Shown here: in pieces, positions 1 through 12,259 of the stretch
Layout of the letters: each line of letters begins with the position of its first letter
How positions within the stretch are numbered: position 1 is the stretch's first letter
Assembly: GCA_033239525.1 (NCBI GenBank)
Contig: BSYO01000006.1
Location: 18,872,175 to 18,936,174 of the forward strand
DNA: 64,000 nucleotides
Reading direction: 5' to 3'
From: Nepenthes gracilis
Lineage: Eukaryota; Streptophyta; Magnoliopsida; Caryophyllales; Nepenthaceae
Made by a program: the position numbers and the translations under genes
Notes under the pieces: generated by a model
Databases searched by the model: none
What the model was told of the DNA's origin: nothing
Seen by the model: the letters and a program-made list of their open reading frames with translations, nothing else

Positions 1-164
1 CGAAATTCCGCTGGAGCTGCCATCTTGCTGAGTTTTGGTGGAGCTCAAAATCGAGGCAAATGAATTCCTCATTTCGTATGCATTTTGTCATCTTGCAAGT
101 GTGCTCTCCTTTAATTTTCTACCTTCTTTTGTTTTAATGGATTCATCTGACTCCCACATCTACC

Positions 165-1110
165 TGTTGGGATTTAGGGTCACTCCGTGTGGGAAGAAAG
201 CCGAAGTGGTATCCGGAATGGAAGTAGATAGGCTGAAGTGGTGTTCACTTGGTCGGAATGAATAAAGGCCGAAGTGGTACACTTAGCCAAAGAGGTATTA
301 AGTGTCAAGGATTTTGCATAACGGACAAGGACTATGATAATGGACGATGACTTTGATAGAAGGATGAGAGTGATAGTTGAAAATATCAGCTATTGGCCAA
401 GGACGTTAAGTTGTGGCCGAGGACGTGGAGCAAAAGTCTGAGGACTTTTGTCAACACCTGAGAACTCTAATTGAAAAGGTGGTCACCTATAATGTCTGTA
501 TAAACAGCTTTTTAGAAAGGAAAAGTTGACTCTCAGAGTTGATAGCTAATTGGTTGAATGAGTCAACTCTTCCAAACAAAATGACACTTTATAGAATTGG
601 TAATAATTTGCAGATTTGGTGGTAGGTTGCAGAATGGTGGCAGGCTTTGCGCGCACGCAACCTGCTTACTAAGTAGACGGCTGCCCGGTCAATTTGTATA
701 TGTACATATATATATACATGCTGAACATGTGGAGTGTAGCTTGAGTAGAGAGCAGTGTAGAGAGGTAAAGAGAAGTGAGAAAAAGAAAAACAAAAGAGAG
801 AACACAAGGAGTAGCCTATTTGTTCTTGTATTTTGCTCTTATTTTTATTCTCAACTCTCCAAAGATTTGTGTAGCCAAAGGGTTTGCGTAGCCAACATAC
901 GTGGTAAAATTATTTGTTAACTAAGTGTCTCGTGATTTTTTTCTCATTTTAAAAGAGGGTTTTTCACGTACAAATTGTGTATATTCTTTTTCTTTCTCAT
1001 TACTTTGTAGTGTGTGTTTGTGTGGCTATTATCCTTATTCTCTCAGTTTTGTCCGACTGACTGGCTTACTCTTCCCCAGCACTATCACCCGTTTGTTGTT
1101 ATTGAAGGGA
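165..1110 (+). mobile_element. Probable Ty1/copia-type solo LTR (boundaries approximate)
   Basis: The block begins with TGTTGG at 165. It has a TATA-rich core near 700-720 and GA-rich leader sequence near 745-810. Near 950-975 a purine-rich stretch is followed by GGGTTTTTCACGTA and TTGTGT, a motif often seen near the R/U5 region of plant copia LTRs. A pyrimidine-rich tail runs to about 1100. No gag or pol reading frame follows and no primer-binding site of the TGGTATCAGAG type is seen, so a solo LTR is more likely than a full element. I could not find a matching 5-bp target duplication, so both ends are uncertain. It could also be a fragment of a non-autonomous element. Confidence 0.4.
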
Positions 1111-1344
1111 TAATTGGTGGAGTTTAGAGAATGTATATCTAAACTTACCATTTTTTATGTGGGTGGTTGCTATCTTACTGTCACTCTGTTTTGATCACCA
1201 TGTAATGAGCTGCTGTGTCTTCTTGAATTGGTAGTTTGAAAGAGAATTTTGGTTAAGGTTGAAAGAATAGATGATGGGATATTCTATATCTCCATATGCC
1301 TTGTTGGTTTTGGGTGTATTGATTATTTTTTGATTCAATTACAG

Positions 1345-1398
1345 GACGGCAAAGCATGTTTATGCACTGTGATGGAAGTTCAGTTGTCCAGCTGCTGA
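1345..1398 (+). other. Possible short terminal exon of an upstream gene (weak)
   Basis: A pyrimidine-rich stretch ending in ATTACAG (1338-1344) resembles a 3' splice site. It is followed by a 17-codon open frame that ends in TGA at 1396-1398 and then by AT-rich, 3'UTR-like sequence. The codons match no family I recognise. If real, it would be the end of a gene entering from the left edge, with the LTR at 165-1110 sitting in its last intron. The splice signal alone is weak evidence. Confidence 0.15.
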
Positions 1399-2149
1399 TT
1401 TCTTCATGAACCGGCTGAGTGAGATGCAATTGTGGTTATTATAGTTCTATAAATTTACAATTTAAAATATATGTTGGAATGCATTATATATGAATCATGG
1501 AAACCAAATCGACTGTTGATGCGCTACATGATTAGGGGATCAAGAGTGATATTTACCACCATTGCTTTCTTGTTAATCTTGCTGTATTGGTTATCTATCA
1601 AAAAAACAGTTGTTGTGCTATTTAAAGTAGTGCGTGGGCAGCGCTAGAACGGAGCCAGTGCGCTGGGTCAGTTTTATGTAAGTTTCAGAATTATGGCAGA
1701 AATTTTGTATTTTATATTGGTTGATGGTAAACCTGAAATTTTATGATTTAAATGCTATATATGTATTTTAAATCTCATTGTCTGATTTAATGGTTTTGAT
1801 CTCGATTTTTGCATTGCAATAACCAACACACAATCGGCGCTAGAGGTCAGCCCGTGCCCTGAATCGGTTGTGGAATTGTAATAGAATTTTGGTGCATTCT
1901 GTTATAAAAGGTAGAGTTATAATTAAATGCTTTAAAAGTTATTTTATATTTGGATCGTATGGATTGGTTATGGTAAGTTAATTCTTTGATTTTGTGCTGT
2001 TGAAAACGGTGTTCGTTAGACGCTTGATTGTTGGATCTATTTTCAAAAGAGTGACGGTATTTCATGGGATGTTGTTTGATAGTTGTGAAATAGAGTATAT
2101 TTTATCAATTCATAGCCTTGAAAGTAGAAGATGTAGACAGATTAGTCTT

Positions 2150-2241
2150 GATAAATATTGGTAAAGTCTAAAGGCTAACATATGAAGTAGCCTGAGATAA
2201 ATATTGGTAAAGTCTAAAGGCTAACATATGAAGTAGCCTGA
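2150..2241. repeat. Perfect 46-bp tandem duplication
   Basis: Two identical 46-base units lie head to tail at 2150-2195 and 2196-2241, each beginning GATAAATATTGG and ending GTAGCCTGA. The surrounding sequence is single-copy and non-coding as far as I can see. Perfect identity suggests recent replication slippage, or a collapsed or expanded assembly artefact. Confidence 0.9.
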
Positions 2242-2299
2242 GAGTGGCCACTCAAACATTAGAGAATTAGAACGAGTTTTGGTCAAACGTGTTAGAATT

Positions 2300-5090
2300 A
2301 GTGTTTAGGTAGCACTGTCTTATGAGCCGTTGGCTTAGTGGGCTGTCATGGGCCAATAGAATATTAGTAGTCGAATATTTAACGTATTTATGGATCTTTC
2401 TCATTTCTTTCATTAATAACATTCTCTGTGTTAATTTTGATTGCGTAAATCTGATCGTATTAACCACGAACAACACTTCTATTATTGTACGTTGTAGAGT
2501 CTTTCGCATTATAATTAATTGTGTTGGTATATTATTAATTTTTTTTAGTCAAGGTAAAAAAAATATGAAAATACTACAGTTTTAAAAAATATGAAACTCT
2601 TAAAGCTTTAAAGTGATCAATATTCATCCAATACTGATTTTCTATCATGGAGGTGATAAATATATTACTTAGTATGATAGAATATTTATATTTATGTGAC
2701 CATTGTATAGTATTATATTAAGGAATATCACAACGAGAGATATTAGATTTGATACTTTTAGGTGATTTTCATAGCAGAAATGTATAGTTATTTCGGTATC
2801 CTTTGTGAATAGCGAAAACACATGCCAATAAGATACTCGTCATTTGTTTGGTAGAATGTCAATAGACCATTAATTTGGTTAAATGCCAAACTTGTGAATA
2901 TCAATTATCTTATGATACATACCCAATTGACGGGAACGAATATATGTGACCTTTAATTTATAGTGGTCGAATAAGATTTAGAAGCTTTTTATAATATCTT
3001 GATATTTTAAATACCTCATGACCTTAAAATTCAGTAGAATTTATTAATTATATTTAGTAGAATTTATAAATTGGATTCGATAATACTTAGATTCTGTAAA
3101 ATTTATGATAATTTATTGTTATTCAGACAGATTTGGAGTAACAAAGCCATTTACACTAATATTCGAACTCCAGGAATTCCTACCTTTCTTGTAACGTTGG
3201 GCTCTGGGAGATCCTCACCAGTTATTAATGAGATTTGAATTCTACAGAATACTTTTATTTTTGTGGTATGAAAGTCGGACAGGAATCATTCTTATAACTA
3301 TCATTTTTTTTGGTAACAAATATGATATATATCTAAATAAAAGCGTAATAGTTTTCTCTTATATTACGATCCGTGACATTTAGTAATTTTTTCTTTTAAT
3401 ATTTACACAATATATTAGTGATACAATAATTCTATAATTAAAAAAAATTAAAATTTATGATAAATATTGAATAATTTTATAATTTAAAGTTTTACAACGA
3501 GAGCGCTCTAAATTGGGTCAAATAATTCGACCTCAGGTCACCTCAATTGACATTTCAATACAAAGGGAAAAAAAATAAAGGGATAATAGGCAGTTTAGTA
3601 GCCTAAACTAAAATTTTAGTGCACAAAGATTAATTCCAATATCATGAGCCTTGGAAAAAGTCATATTTATATAATTTTATTGTTATAACATAGAAAAATT
3701 AGTATTTAAATTTGAATTATATAAACTCTCTATTACATTTGACTATTCACTTTTTCATTATCTTTTTTTTAAAGTTAATAATCTATAATATACAAAGAAA
3801 AACATATACACCGACTAAATGATTAATTCAAAAAAACAAAGATGAAGAAAATCTCCACTTCAAAAGGTCGTCACAAGCTGGAAAATGTTATCCCAAAAAT
3901 GAAGAAGCTATGCCTTTGAATAATCTATAATTTACTGTTTCTTATCTGTGTTATCCTTTTTAAAGAATCACACTCTTTCTGAATATCCATTTAAAAAGGA
4001 GATGACCGGTAGATTCACTCCCATTCTTACAGAAGATAAATTGAGAGAAAATCTATCACAACTTCAGTACAAGTAAATAATAATAAAAATATTAAAAAAT
4101 AAACTTATTTACTTATAAGGTCCAACAACTAAAATTAGGTCAAATATTACATACAAAAACTATTAGCAAAATACTGTAATATAAGTGCTTTAGTATTGAG
4201 ATGACCAGACTATTGTCGTTCGACTTAATCCAATACTGTATCTACTCAATTTATAAATTATTGTAAAAAAAAATATATAACTGAAATTCAAATATGTAAG
4301 TAGAGAAATTATGTATATAAATTAATAATGAATCACAATCCCAAATTCAAAATGCGAAAACGCAGTATCAATCATATCCATTGCATTATATCTAAAAACA
4401 ACCCAAAGCATTTAATTAAATTTCCAACTATATTCTTTTAACATTCCTCCGTCCAATTTTATATGAATCTAACGCCTACTAATTTATTAGAATTTTCAAG
4501 ATATTTTAAATATGATCATAATACTCATCAATATATATATATATATATATATACAGATAAAATAGGCATAAAGAATAGTAAATCATAGTCTTATATAAAA
4601 ATTTAAAAAGTCTAATTATTAACTAACATGTTCAAATACATGATAGTATTAGAATTAATTTCTTATTTAATTCATGAGGAAACACAAAATAGATGATAGT
4701 ATACACACAATAAACAACCATAAAAGTAAAGTTACGATTTTTACGTGAAAAATTTTTTATGAAACGAGGAAGAAAAACTACGGGACACGGAGTACGAAAT
4801 TTTTACTAGTAACAGTTGATCGGTTAAACAAATTCAAAATCACAAGAATCAATATTAATTTACTTTGCACAACCCGTACAAGAAATATAAAAAGTAAGTG
4901 TAGAGATAAAACCTAACATATGTTCCTCTCAACAGCAAGAACTTCATGCATGTGATTATCGAAGACTAAAATTTGATTGAAAATCCAACCGGATGCCCAA
5001 ATCTTCCTCTTCTCCTTATTCTCTCTCTTTTCTCTCTTTTTTTTTTCTCTAAAACGACGCTCAAAATTGATTAGAATTAACCTAAAACAC
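2300..5090. other. AT-rich intergenic DNA, no gene seen
   Basis: This stretch is very AT-rich, with frequent stops in all frames and only short spurious open frames. It holds a TA dinucleotide run at about 4531-4552 and homopolymer A/T tracts. I see no RNA gene, coding exon or recognisable transposon domain. Confidence 0.6.
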
Positions 5091-5350
5091 AAAGTGCGCG
5101 TTTTATATAATAGGCACGCGGTTGAGCGCCTGTCGAGTGCGCATCGGGTGTAAGCTCGGGCTTGAACGCCATTCAGGCGCACATCGAGGGCCGTGCTACT
5201 AGAATTTGAGCTCGAGCGACATTCAGGCGAGCAGTGGCTTACTAAAAACGCGGCTCAAGCGTTCAACAGGCGCAACTCTAGCTTTTCTCATGCAGTGAAA
5301 ATATTTACCTCCATTCGCCACATCAAGTGGGTATGGGCCCATAAAGGAGT
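5090..5350. other. GC-rich island with GAGCG/GCGC-type motifs, probable TE remnant
   Basis: A sudden GC-rich block inside AT-rich DNA, carrying repeated words such as GAGCGCC, CATTCAGGCG and GCTCGAGCG. A pyrimidine-rich strand (4995-5055) precedes it. Its composition resembles the GC-rich part of the copia LTRs at 38.2 and 45.4 kb and the islands at 7.4 and 27.0 kb. I infer an old LTR remnant. No coding content is apparent. Confidence 0.35.
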
Positions 5351-5861
5351 GACTCATAACCTAACAGATAGCTTATAAATTATTAATATGAATAAATATA
5401 CTGAAACAAACAAAGCTTATGAAAAACATGAGAATGCTAAAAAAGCATGGGAAATAACATTGAAAAATATAAAAACTAGTGAAGATATATAAAAATCTAA
5501 GAACCAATAATTTATCAGATTTTATGCGGCGTCATTATTTTAAGAATATAAATGAGATATTTTAATGAAAAAATATTTTATAAATAATTTAAAAATATCC
5601 CTCTAATATTATTTAATAACATTCGAAATACATTCGTCCTGCCAATTTTTTCTATAATTTTCTTCTTCTTTTTTTTCCTGATGAGGAAGGCTCGATTCGT
5701 ATTTGAAACAGGCAGTGAAAAAGACAGCAAATTGACGCTTTGCAAGACTCCAATATACGCCCTAGCGGTCGAACGCCCTATTGCAAGACTCCAAACACCT
5801 TGCTAATTTTAGAATAATTTGTATATGATATAAATAATTATATGAGATTAATTATATTTGT

Positions 5862-5866
<5 letters not shown>

Positions 5867-5904
<38 letters not shown>
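5867..5904. repeat. (TA)n microsatellite
   Basis: An uninterrupted TA dinucleotide run. The equivalent position in copy 2 (about 17380-17402) has a shorter run, as expected for a length-variable locus. Confidence 0.9.
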
Positions 5905-5909
<5 letters not shown>

Positions 5910-7394
5910 TTACTAATAATATTTAAAATATAAATACAAATATGAATATTATATGTAGCAATATGATTGTTAGCAATTATTTAAATTATAAAAATAAATA
6001 TATTTAAATAAAAATACCAGTCCTCACCACAGATATATATTGATGAAATATCATGAATCTTCTAGATCGAAGGGGTTTCATCTTTAATTTATGGTATATA
6101 TATATGATATAATTTAAGATAAGACCAACTTGATCTATTAATTTGTAGGGCTCATAAGCCAAAAATTCATAAGGAGGAATGAATTAATTAAGCTGTTAGA
6201 CTCACATCACAAAAAAACTATTAAACAATCGACTAATTGAATAGTTAAATGACGAGACTGTTGATAGTATAACACGTAAAAGAACGATAGGTCGAATAGC
6301 TAGTTGATTAGTAAATTTGAATGGTTTATACCAATAAATGGTTATGTAAATCAAATGATGAATTGTAAAATTAAGTAAACAGTTAATATATTTAATGAAT
6401 AAGTATTAGCTTCAGAACTTATTTAACAATTAAACTATTTAATTTTTAATCAATATAATTTTTCTTTTAATATGCAAGCATATTTCTTCATAAAACAATA
6501 AAATTATAAAAATGTTTATTTTCCTTGAACAAGGAGAGAAAAAAAAAAGGTCAAAAAAGTAAATATAGAGTATTAGTCCTTTACAAATATAAAAAATTTG
6601 AAATCAAAACCCTTCAAATTTAAAATTTCTTTCTCTTTTTCATTGTCATTATCTTATCATCTTTTCATTTTTAAGAAATAAAAAAAATTAGCGAGTCCTA
6701 AATTTAACTTATTTTAACTCCTTTTTAAATCACGGAATAAAGGTATATATGAATATATAATATACATAAAATATATTGTGATTTAAATTATTTAACTTTC
6801 AAAATGATATAAACAGTATATACAATAAATAATGATAATCAAGATAAAAGTTTTAATGACGAAAGAAAATTTTGATAATTATAATTATTGAATAAAATTC
6901 TTTAAACTTCTACAGTCAATAAAAATAATATACTAACAAAGTCAATTTATTAATTAGATGGTATAAATATACTAATTTAATCAATTTACTTTTCGCTTGT
7001 AACCTTTACCCAGAAGCCTATTGGATTTGCCTTCGATAACAAAACTGCACTATTTTTTATCTTTTTGTTAATATTATTTTACTAGTTGTAGAATTTTTGC
7101 ACGGCACTGGATTTTAATTTCTATGTCATACACGTCTTATACGAAGGTCTATAAGTAGAAAAATGTGTATATAATAAAGTATATTTATTTTATAAGAATT
7201 TAATAAGAATTCTTAACTATTGATACTCAATAATTGAGGATGAATTTTATTAAAAAAGAGCTTTTACAAGTTTTAGAGAATTAATTTTTAGAGGAGTCAC
7301 TTTGTACAATATAATCTCAATAGTTGCTACATAAGTTATTGAACGTAGTCATATATAAAGATGGTTTAAAATTAGGTCAGAATAGTGTAGTAGA

Positions 7395-7650
7395 TAAACA
7401 ATATACGCCCTAGCAGTCGAACGCCGCATAGGCGCGCACTAAGCCCCCATTGGGTCCATACCATTGCGCTCAAGTATCGATTGAACATTTATTAGATGCG
7501 CGTAATCTAAATAGTGCACTCGTGCACGCCTCAGGCTCACCTCAAGTGCTAACATTTTGAAATGGGCGTGAGCATGTTGAACGCACCTTAGGCATGAACA
7601 TATTTAACAAGGCACTTATGCACAGATTAGGTATAAGACGAGCATGGATT
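7395..7650. other. GC-rich island inside the duplicated unit
   Basis: A GC-rich block with words such as GGTCGAACGCC-like and GGCGCGCAC, similar in style to the GC-rich part of the local copia LTR. Copy 2 carries the equivalent block at about 18900-19090 with a deletion relative to copy 1. Its first bases recur at 5751-5775 in copy 1 only. No ORF or structured RNA is evident. Probably transposon-derived. Confidence 0.35.
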
Positions 7651-8117
7651 CTAGGAGTTGTACATTTATAAATATCGAGTATAAATTTGACATAAATTTT
7701 CATGACATTGAATAATATGGTAACGATCAATCAAATTTAGTTATAAAATATGTCAACACATAAAATATCTAATAAAAAATATTTTTTACTTTTTGGAAGT
7801 AAATTTCGTATCATTTGATATTTTATTAAGTATTACAGTGTATTTGACTTGAATTAAAAAATTCAATCTGATTTTGTTCGAACGGTTATTTTAAGTCGAT
7901 GTACACATCAGTATATATATATATATAAATGATCAACTTTGATAAAATTTTATGGTAAACTAAAGATCAATTTTATATGGAATAAAATTTTTGGATTTAT
8001 ATAATATAATGCGTGTGATTTCAAATATTTTTTTGGAAAATACAAGAAAAGTATAAGTTTATTTTGAAATTTTCAGCCGGCGTATACATCACCTAATATC
8101 AAAACAAATTACATAGT

Positions 8118-8400
8118 ATAAAATTAATTTTAGAATATAAATTAAAAATAAAATAAAATAAAATAATTTAATATTTCTCCATAATTATACCACCTGCAGC
8201 TCTGCTTCCTCCCCTAGCTAGCTCTGACCTTCTCCCGCGTACCGTACGTACTTTAAAATTAAAATTGGAATAGAAATTAAAACTAAAATAAAATAAAATA
8301 AAATAAAATAAAAATATATTTTAGTATTTTCTTCATAATTATACCACCTGCAGCGCTGCTTCCTTCTCTGATAAATCTTGCTCTGGTCTTTCTCTCGCGC
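8118..8400. repeat. Imperfect tandem repeat built around CACCTGCAGC, with (AAAAT)n tract
   Basis: Two diverged units of roughly 150 bases each have the order AATTAAAATT-like AT sequence, AAAAT pentanucleotide repeats, CATAATTATACCACCTGCAGC, GCTGCTTCC-type sequence and a GC-rich end. The same pair occurs at about 19600-19860 in copy 2, with a different number of AAAAT units. The GC-rich end (CGCGCGGGGCGCCGG) is followed by a pyrimidine-rich stretch. It could be a promoter or leader, but I see no coding exon attached. Confidence 0.6.
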
Positions 8401-10124
8401 GCGGGGCGCCGGCGCGGGCTCACTTCCAGTCTTCCGCAGTTCATTCGCTGTCTTTCACTGCATGCATGCTTCGCAATTGATATTTCAAAGTACCAAAAGT
8501 AAGCACCGCTTTCACTGCTCATATGCACCGATCGAGATATTCTCTTTTCCTTTTTTTTTTTTAATATTTTCTTCTCTCTCTCTGTTTTTTCAAGGCATAC
8601 ACGCCAAGTGATCGCGATGGAATACAGTAATCAGCAATAAACAAATATAACGCCTCTGAATCTTCTGTTTCGCTCCACAGAGTAGCTAGTTTGACCTACA
8701 GTAATGTGTTTTTATTATTAGGTCGTCTTTATCTCTTTTTGCCTTTTAATCTTTTCATAGTTATTAAAATAATCTTAGGAGATTTGTTATATAATTCGTT
8801 TTTCCTTATTAAACACAATTGAGAGATCTGAGATAATAAACAGTTTGATTTTTTTTTTTTTGGTTTATAGTTGAACTCTAAATTTCTTCTAGATTTTTAT
8901 GTCATTCAACTTTTAAATTAATTTTTTCATTACAGTTCATTTAAACTTTATGTGCGTATAGGACATAATTTTTTTATTATCACAAAATAATTACGAGATT
9001 ATAATATTAGAATCACAAGACCTTAAACAAGTGAAAAACTACTGCATATGCATCCAATAAAAGTATAACATCGTAGAATACCTCTAAATTTTTAAATTTT
9101 TTTGGGCGAAAGTTCTATTGAGAAAGAAAGAAATAATATTCTACTTATTGAGAGGGTTGGATTTTCCTCTTCTCGACATAATAATGCTTTAAAGATAAAA
9201 TGTGTAGGCAAAGGGACCATTAAACAAGGCATCACATGTCCAAACAGATAATATTTCAAAAGAAACACTGTATATCAAAACTCAATAATAAAGACACGCA
9301 ATAATTTATATACAATAAAAATAATAATAATGAAGCCTTAAATTTTACCAAATATGTGTAATTATATGGATTAATTCTTATCACATCACACGATCTACTA
9401 CAATATTATGAAAGATTAGCTATATATATGTATATCTCAAATATATAGTCAAAATCTCGTTTAATTGATTGTTCACATCGCTTATAGCGCAGAAAGTTGA
9501 TTAAGTGATCAAGAGGGCTCTATTTTTTAGTAGATAATATTTGGATAAAATATATTATCTTAATGATTTTTTTTTCTTACCTTTTCAAGTATAATTTTGG
9601 CCTGCGATTATGGAATCAAAAATTATATATATTATGTATATATATACTCTACTGATAATAATATGGCCGCCTTTTTTTACGATGAGGCCATGTTAGATGT
9701 AAGTTTTACATAGATTAAGTGAATAAATAACTTGTAAGTGTAGGTGGATATTTATTCCACTAACTTAAGTTCAATTTCAGTGATAAAATTGCTTGAATTA
9801 AAAAGATCAATAAAATTGGACAAAATGAACAGGAAGAAATAATTTGCATTATAATCGCTAAGCAGACTAGCACTGTGAAAGTTATCAATACACATTCTCA
9901 TAACTAGTCCAATTAACTTTTCAATAACTAAGTCGGTAGCTATTCATTAAGATGATTAGTGCAATTTTCGTTATTAATCCAAACAGAGCATGCCTTAACT
10001 TTCCTTACGATAAATGCATCAACACAACTTGCTTAATTTCTCACCAAGAAATATAGGAGCTAAAATCGAAGGTGGAGGATGGCTGAAATTCTGGGTTGCT
10101 TTTAAGCACTGAAAATCTGGCATT

Positions 10125-10164
10125 CACGTGGGAAAGGATGCGGTTGTCCGATCTTCAACACGTG
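10125..10164. promoter_or_regulatory. Pair of G-box (CACGTG) motifs
   Basis: CACGTG occurs at 10125-10130 and 10159-10164, and both are conserved in copy 2 (21564-21569 and 21598-21603). G-boxes are binding sites of plant bZIP and bHLH factors. Here they lie beyond the 3' end of the KRP gene and no gene starting nearby was found, so their target is unclear. Confidence 0.3.
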
Positions 10165-10834
10165 TCCGTGACTTGCACGGCAAAGGGTATGATGCCCCTA
10201 TTCCTTAGATCGTACGTGCCTTCTTGATTACCAAAATTTAAAGCAATAAAAAAAGAAGATATAATAAAGAGGGGTTTTTTTGGGGGGTGGGAGGTTCCAT
10301 AATAAAAAGGAAGATAATTAGATGGGTATTCGAGGAGGAATATAGCTGGTAGCTGCGACAAACCAACAAAAAAATGGCATATTCCGAGTAAATTCTCTGC
10401 AAATATTACCCAAATAAATGAATCTTAACAGTGAAATGTCAAAATTACGGACTGTAACCGTACCCGGAAGCAGGCGGCGGACCGTGGGAAATTGCAGTTC
10501 CAGACGCTGTAGATGCTTACACGATTTGGATGCTGAAAACTAACTAATAACAGGAAATTAATATGCGAAAATGGAAAGGAATTTCTTATTCATGACGTTC
10601 GTTCTTCTTCCCAGAGAGATTTCCGGAGAAAGCTTTTCTCCGTATAGAAACCGTACACAGAACAAACTGAAACTTCTCTCAGTCTTTCTGATTCTGATTG
10701 CACATACAATAGAGAATGTACATAATACGAAAACCAAACTGAAAGTACAAATTAAGTTAAAAAATGAAAATAACTAGCTAACCGGGATTTAAATTACTAC
10801 GATGGAATGAAGAAGCCATTGAAGGACCACGTAT

Positions 10835-11627
10835 TCAAATTTTCGGTGGCTTTACAGGAACCCACTCGTAACGACCATCTAATGGAACGTCCTTTACGAC
10901 GTCGAAATTGTACCTGAAAACGATGCGTTTATGGATGTTAGCTTGCTGAATTGCCTTAGGATTAGTTTTTAAGAATAAGTGTTTGAAGTACGTACTTCTC
11001 AGTGAAGCGTTTGTGAAGATTCTTTTCGGCGGCGGCGAAAAATTCCTCAATTTCGAACTCCAACGGAATCTTCTGTACCGTCGTCGAGTTAAGACGAGAA
11101 TTCGCCTCACGAGGCCTCACCATCGAGTACTCCAGATCCTCTAATTCTGCTTGGAACTCGCTTGAAGGTGTAGTCTCTCTCCTGAAAGTCGAACTGACGA
11201 AATTAAAATGTGAGGTATTTTAATATGCTAGCAGGACTTCGCGACGAAGAGAGAGAGAGAGAGCGAGAGAGAAAGAACGATAATATAAAGCGGCCCGTTT
11301 GAGATCGCTGTTTTTGAATTGCGAATTTAGTAAATCGAAGAAACGTAAAAGAATGGAGCGAATGTAAAACGAAAATTGAATTTAAGCATGAATTACATAA
11401 GAACCTCTTTCTACAGTCGGAATGCATCGACATCTGAGGTTCACTACTCTCTTCCTGCGTAATTAAAGTGAAAAATAAAAATTACCGCCGGAAATTAGCA
11501 AAACGAAGTGACAAGCATTTATAGAGAAATTTAGGGGGCTTGAAATTCAAACTCACACACGCATAGTGTGTGTGCGTGCGTCCGCGTGCCTGTGTGCGCG
11601 AGGGGGAGAGAGGGAGGGAGAGAGAGA

Positions 11628-11676
<49 letters not shown>

Positions 11677-12130
11677 GAGAGAGAGGAGGAGAGAGAGAGA
11701 GAGAGAGAGAGCGAGAGAAAGAGAGGAGAGAGAGAAGGGGGAGATAGATTTTCACCTCAGGATCTATACTTGCGAATGGTTCTTTAACAAGCTCGGTGGG
11801 AGAATTACTCGAACAACAAGAAGGCGGCATGTTATCGGAGGTACCACTATAACAAATCGTTTCCTCAACGCAACTAGCTGAAACGGCCGGAGAAATAGAA
11901 TCCTTTGTTGCGATCAACACTCGCCGGCGGCTCCTGAGCTCAACGTAAGTCGAAGTGAACTCCACTTCTCCATTCTGAACATTCCTAATCCTCTTACCCA
12001 CGGCTGGCGGGGACCTGGCCACCGCCATAGCTAGTGTCCTCACTCTCGTCCTCTCTCTGTCACCGAGCTCCGCCACTCCCACCCTCGCAATCTTCCCCAC
12101 CCGTTTGCATTTTCTCAGATACCTCCTCAT
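10835..12130 (-). CDS. KRP: Cyclin-dependent kinase inhibitor, KRP/ICK family (intact copy)
   Basis: Plant KRP/ICK proteins bind and inhibit CDK-cyclin complexes in the nucleus and restrain cell division and endoreduplication. Four minus-strand exons join in frame: 12130-11756 (375 nt), 11454-11405 (50 nt), 11181-10996 (186 nt) and 10913-10835 (79 nt), giving 229 codons plus TGA. All introns are GT-AG (donors GTGAAA, GTTCTT, GTACGT; acceptors GCAG, TCAG, TCAG). The N-terminal half has the KRP motif YVELRSRRR (around residues 60-70). Exon 3 encodes the segment EIEEFFAAAEKNLHKRF, and exon 4 the CDI-domain end, YNFDVVKDVPLDGRYEWV. The length is within the family's usual range. The start is the ATG at 12130, which opens with MRRYLRKCK, a typical KRP N-terminus. 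Intron 1 holds a long GA/CT microsatellite. The paralogue group is not resolved. Confidence 0.93.
11600..11742. repeat. (GA)n-rich microsatellite in KRP intron 1
   Basis: A long GA-rich (CT-rich on the gene strand) tract with occasional G or A interruptions, preceded by a GTGTGCGTGCG-type stretch. It lies inside the first intron of the KRP gene. Arg-Glu or Ser-Leu repeat reading frames across it are artefacts of the repeat. The copy in the second KRP (about 23030-23150) differs in length. Confidence 0.9.
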
Positions 12131-12259
12131 TCTTTCTCTCTCCAGAACTCTCCGCCTCCTCTTCTGCTGCCTTCTTGTTAAACAAATTTCGCAGCGAGAG
12201 AGAGAGAGGGAGAGAGAGAGAGAACTGAAGAACAGAAGAGGCCGTGCTCGATTTCCCTG

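Noticed and set aside
8283..8528. Minus-strand frame similar to the one at 19638-20006
   Set aside because: They agree only because the DNA is duplicated. The frames run through AAAAT repeats and repeated GC-rich units, and their lengths differ with repeat number.
11566..11881. Plus-strand open frames rich in Arg/Glu
   Set aside because: They are translations of the GA microsatellite in KRP intron 1. The gene is on the other strand.
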